Shown here in pieces: positions 6,649 through 8,375 of a stretch of DNA of 8,375 nucleotides. Numbering within the stretch: position 1 is the stretch's first letter; every line of letters starts with the position of its first letter. Source of the stretch: Candidatus Methanomethylicia archaeon (GTDB lineage Archaea > Thermoproteota > Methanomethylicia > CALHIW01); assembly GCA_938030905.1 (NCBI GenBank), contig CALHIW010000056.1:1-8375 (forward strand), read 5' to 3'. Both the position numbers and the translations under genes were made by a program. The notes under the pieces were generated by a model. It had not been told where the DNA came from. It was given only the letters and a program-made list of their open reading frames with translations, and searched no databases.

Positions 6649-6680
6649 TTTTGTTCTTCATAAATAGCTAGGGTAGAAGT

Positions 6681-7758
6681 ATGAAAAATACAAAAATGTA
6701 CTACTATAATTACTTGGATATGCTAAAAATAGCAAGTAATATTCCTATTTTGAGTGATGTATATAAAGTAGAAAATTTAAGGCTATTAGATTTAATATTT
6801 TTGATCCAAAAAGTTGAATCGGAAATAGGGAAGATAAGAGACTTAAACTATTTAGGAAAAGAATTTATGTATTCTCATGATGGATCCTTAGTCTGCTATC
6901 GAAAGAATCTTCTAACGAATTTTATTATTTGTATTAGGAACTTACTTGGATCTCCAACCGAATTAATAATGTCGACCAATTTTAAACATCTAAAAATTCC
7001 ATTACGAGACCTACCAAACATTTCTCATATGCTTAACTCCCTTCTAATGCTTAAGTTAATACGTTTAGGGTTTGTTTACGCTCACATGGCTCTCTTAAGT
7101 TCACCATATGGTGGTATAGGGATAACAAGGTATCCAGATGTCGGAAAAACGGCTACCACAGTACTCCTCTCTAAAAAAGGTTTCAAAGCATTAGCTGACG
7201 ACATAAGTCTAGTAAATTCTAACGCCGATTGTTATGGTGAAGGAATAGGCTCTATAAGCATACATGCTGTAGCCGAATACATAACAGCCCAAGAAATGAA
7301 ACCAACGAAGAATGTTAAAATAAGGTATAAAATCGGTGAGCCACTTAGGCTTCTTAGTTTTCTCATACCCCCTTCTTTCAAGAATCTCTCAAAGACTTTT
7401 AACAATTAAATTAGAAAAATTACCATTCACTTTAGACATAGGTCGGGGTTGGACAAAGATAGCCTACCTTTTCATTTTAAGACCTGGAAGAAAGGAGGAA
7501 ATCATAGAACTAAATTATAAGGAAGCAGCAGATAAATTTATCAATATATGTAGGAAAGAACATTATATGTTTTACTTTGACAATAATCCGTTATTTTACG
7601 CTTACTCATTTATTAATAAGAGCTTCGATTTCTTTAGTTATATGAAAAAGAGAGATGAAATATTAGATAGTTTTGTCCAGAAAGTTAAACCCTATATCAT
7701 CACAGCCCATACCCCCTCAAGTTATGTTTCGACAATTCTCCGAGTACTAAAAAGGTAA
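6681..7758 (+). pseudogene. HPr-kinase-like ATPase split by a +1 frameshift
   Basis: Two frames form one protein of about 358 residues. Frame one (6681-7409, 242 residues) carries a helical N-terminal part, FVYAHMALLSS (131-141) and the nucleotide site GIGITRYPDVGKTATT (145-160), then KKGFKALADDISLVN (165-179) with Asp173/Asp174, the typical order of HPr-kinase/phosphorylase-like proteins. It then reads LLSFLIPPSFKNLSKTFNN and stops. Similarity resumes in the next frame as TIKLEKLPFTLDIGRGWTKI (from about 7401) and runs to TAA 7756-7758. Removing one T from TTTT 7397-7400 restores KTLTIKLEK, so a single inserted base is the simplest cause. An Arg150 stands where Walker A normally has Gly or Ala. 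HPr of the sugar PTS is not expected in such an archaeon, so the target would be something else, such as a glycan or peptide. A real mutation, an assembly error and recoding are all possible. ATG 6681 and ATG 6696 are both usable starts. Confidence 0.75.
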
Positions 7759-7767
7759 CGTGTCTAC

Positions 7768-7774
7768 TATTATA
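7768..7774 (+). promoter_or_regulatory. TATA-like box for a leaderless start at 7799
   Basis: TATTATA is centred 28 bases before the ATG at 7799, which fits a leaderless archaeal transcript. The last gene would then have its own promoter despite lying only 40 bases after the previous stop codon. No Shine-Dalgarno motif is present. Confidence 0.5.
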
Positions 7775-7798
7775 GAAATAAACTTAGGTAAAGTAGCC

Positions 7799-8375
7799 AT
7801 GGCTGATATATTAGTGATAAGCGAAAAATACTGGCCAGAGGGAGGAGGTGCAGAGCTAGCGACACATAGAGTAGTTGGATATCTCGTTGCTGGAGGTTTT
7901 AAAGTTAAAGTTTTGACCGGTACGACTCACCCTACTAGGATTAAGCACATCAAATACATATATGCACCCCTGTTAAGATGTAAAAGGAAGGCTCATTTAT
8001 GGTTAAACTCACATCTTTTGGCAAGTACTCCAAAAATCAAGAAGTTAATAACAGAGGCAGACGTAATATATGTGCCTGGAATAGCGTATCCACTCCCTAA
8101 CATCATTAAAGGTAAGAAAGTAGTAGTTCATCTACATAACTATCAGCCAATAGAATATACTCAGTTTATACCTGCACCTTTTAATGATTATGTGCACATC
8201 GTAGGTTCACCTGCTTTAGATTACTACTTCTCTAAACTCGAGTATGGTGGAATAATACACGGCTTAGGAGCTACAGTACTTTCGATGGTTAATAAACTAA
8301 ACCTAAGAATTCTTAAAAAAGCATCACTAATTCTATGCCCTTCGAAGAAAGCAGTTGAGATATTAAAGACTAAAG
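7799..8375 (+). CDS. GT4-family glycosyltransferase, N-terminal part
   Basis: The gene runs off the window after 192 codons. It opens MADILVISEKYWPEGGGAEL (1-20), the strand plus glycine-rich donor loop (PEGGGAE) of GT4 enzymes, followed by a helix ATHRVVGYLVAGGF and the strand VKVLTG. Later parts, ADVIYVPGIAYPLPNIIKGK (87-106), VVVHLHNYQPIEYTQF (108-123) and ASLILCPSKKAVEIL (175-189), match the end of the acceptor-side domain, where LILCPSKKAVE normally precedes the linker to the donor domain. The catalytic EX7E lies beyond the window, so completeness is unknown. I chose ATG 7799 because the family begins at the first strand and a TATA-like box sits 28 bases upstream. An in-frame GTG at 7760 would add 13 residues and is less likely. 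Confidence 0.85.
   Translation, partial: MADILVISEKYWPEGGGAELATHRVVGYLVAGGFKVKVLTGTTHPTRIKHIKYIYAPLLRCKRKAHLWLNSHLLASTPKIKKLITEADVIYVPGIAYPLPNIIKGKKVVVHLHNYQPIEYTQFIPAPFNDYVHIVGSPALDYYFSKLEYGGIIHGLGATVLSMVNKLNLRILKKASLILCPSKKAVEILKTK

Noticed and set aside
7397..7403. Programmed frameshift at TTTTAAC
   Set aside because: The needed shift is +1, whereas slippery heptamers promote -1 shifts. No stimulatory structure is evident, so an indel or sequencing error is favoured.

Overview
The window looks like chromosomal DNA of an archaeon, most likely a thermophilic member of the Thermoproteota or a relative. Arginine is mostly AGA/AGG, isoleucine is often ATA, Shine-Dalgarno motifs are scarce, and several starts have AT-rich TATA-like boxes 26-28 bases upstream, as in archaeal leaderless transcripts. 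The protein families agree: non-hydrolysing UDP-GlcNAc 2-epimerase, GT4 glycosyltransferases, FkbM methyltransferase, a thymidylate-kinase-like P-loop protein and an HPr-kinase-like ATPase. The genus cannot be fixed from the sequence alone.

Layout: all recognisable genes are on the + strand. Bases 1-411 hold no convincing gene, only a C-rich/G-poor stretch, a short coding remnant and a GC-richer segment that can fold. Bases 412-1710 encode the epimerase, clearly GC-richer than what follows. A GT4 glycosyltransferase (about 1836-3056) is followed by the wreck of an FkbM methyltransferase (about 3067-3478) with a frameshift, an in-frame TAG and loss of its 3' half. A 236-base gene-free gap carries a nested inverted repeat, a 14-base palindrome beside a TATA-like box, and a second TATA-like box. 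Then come a nucleotidyltransferase-like protein (3715-4737), a second GT4 enzyme (4831-6018) with a 20-base inverted repeat right before its start codon, a thymidylate-kinase-like protein (6022-6648), an HPr-kinase-like protein split by a +1 frameshift (6681-7758), and the first 192 codons of a third GT4 enzyme cut by the window end (7799-8375).

Together this reads as a surface-glycan (polysaccharide, S-layer N-glycan or glycolipid) locus: the epimerase would supply UDP-ManNAc, the GT4 enzymes would add sugars, and FkbM, when intact, would have O-methylated a product. The less ordinary part is 3715-7758, where a nucleotidyltransferase-fold protein, a Tmk-like kinase and an HPr-kinase-like protein surround a glycosyltransferase. 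Nucleotidyltransferase and HPr-kinase-like pairs are known from bacterial lasso-peptide and exopolysaccharide loci. An archaeal glycan or peptide phosphorylation module is a reasonable but unproven idea. The two broken genes suggest turnover of the locus, or assembly errors, which raw reads would separate.
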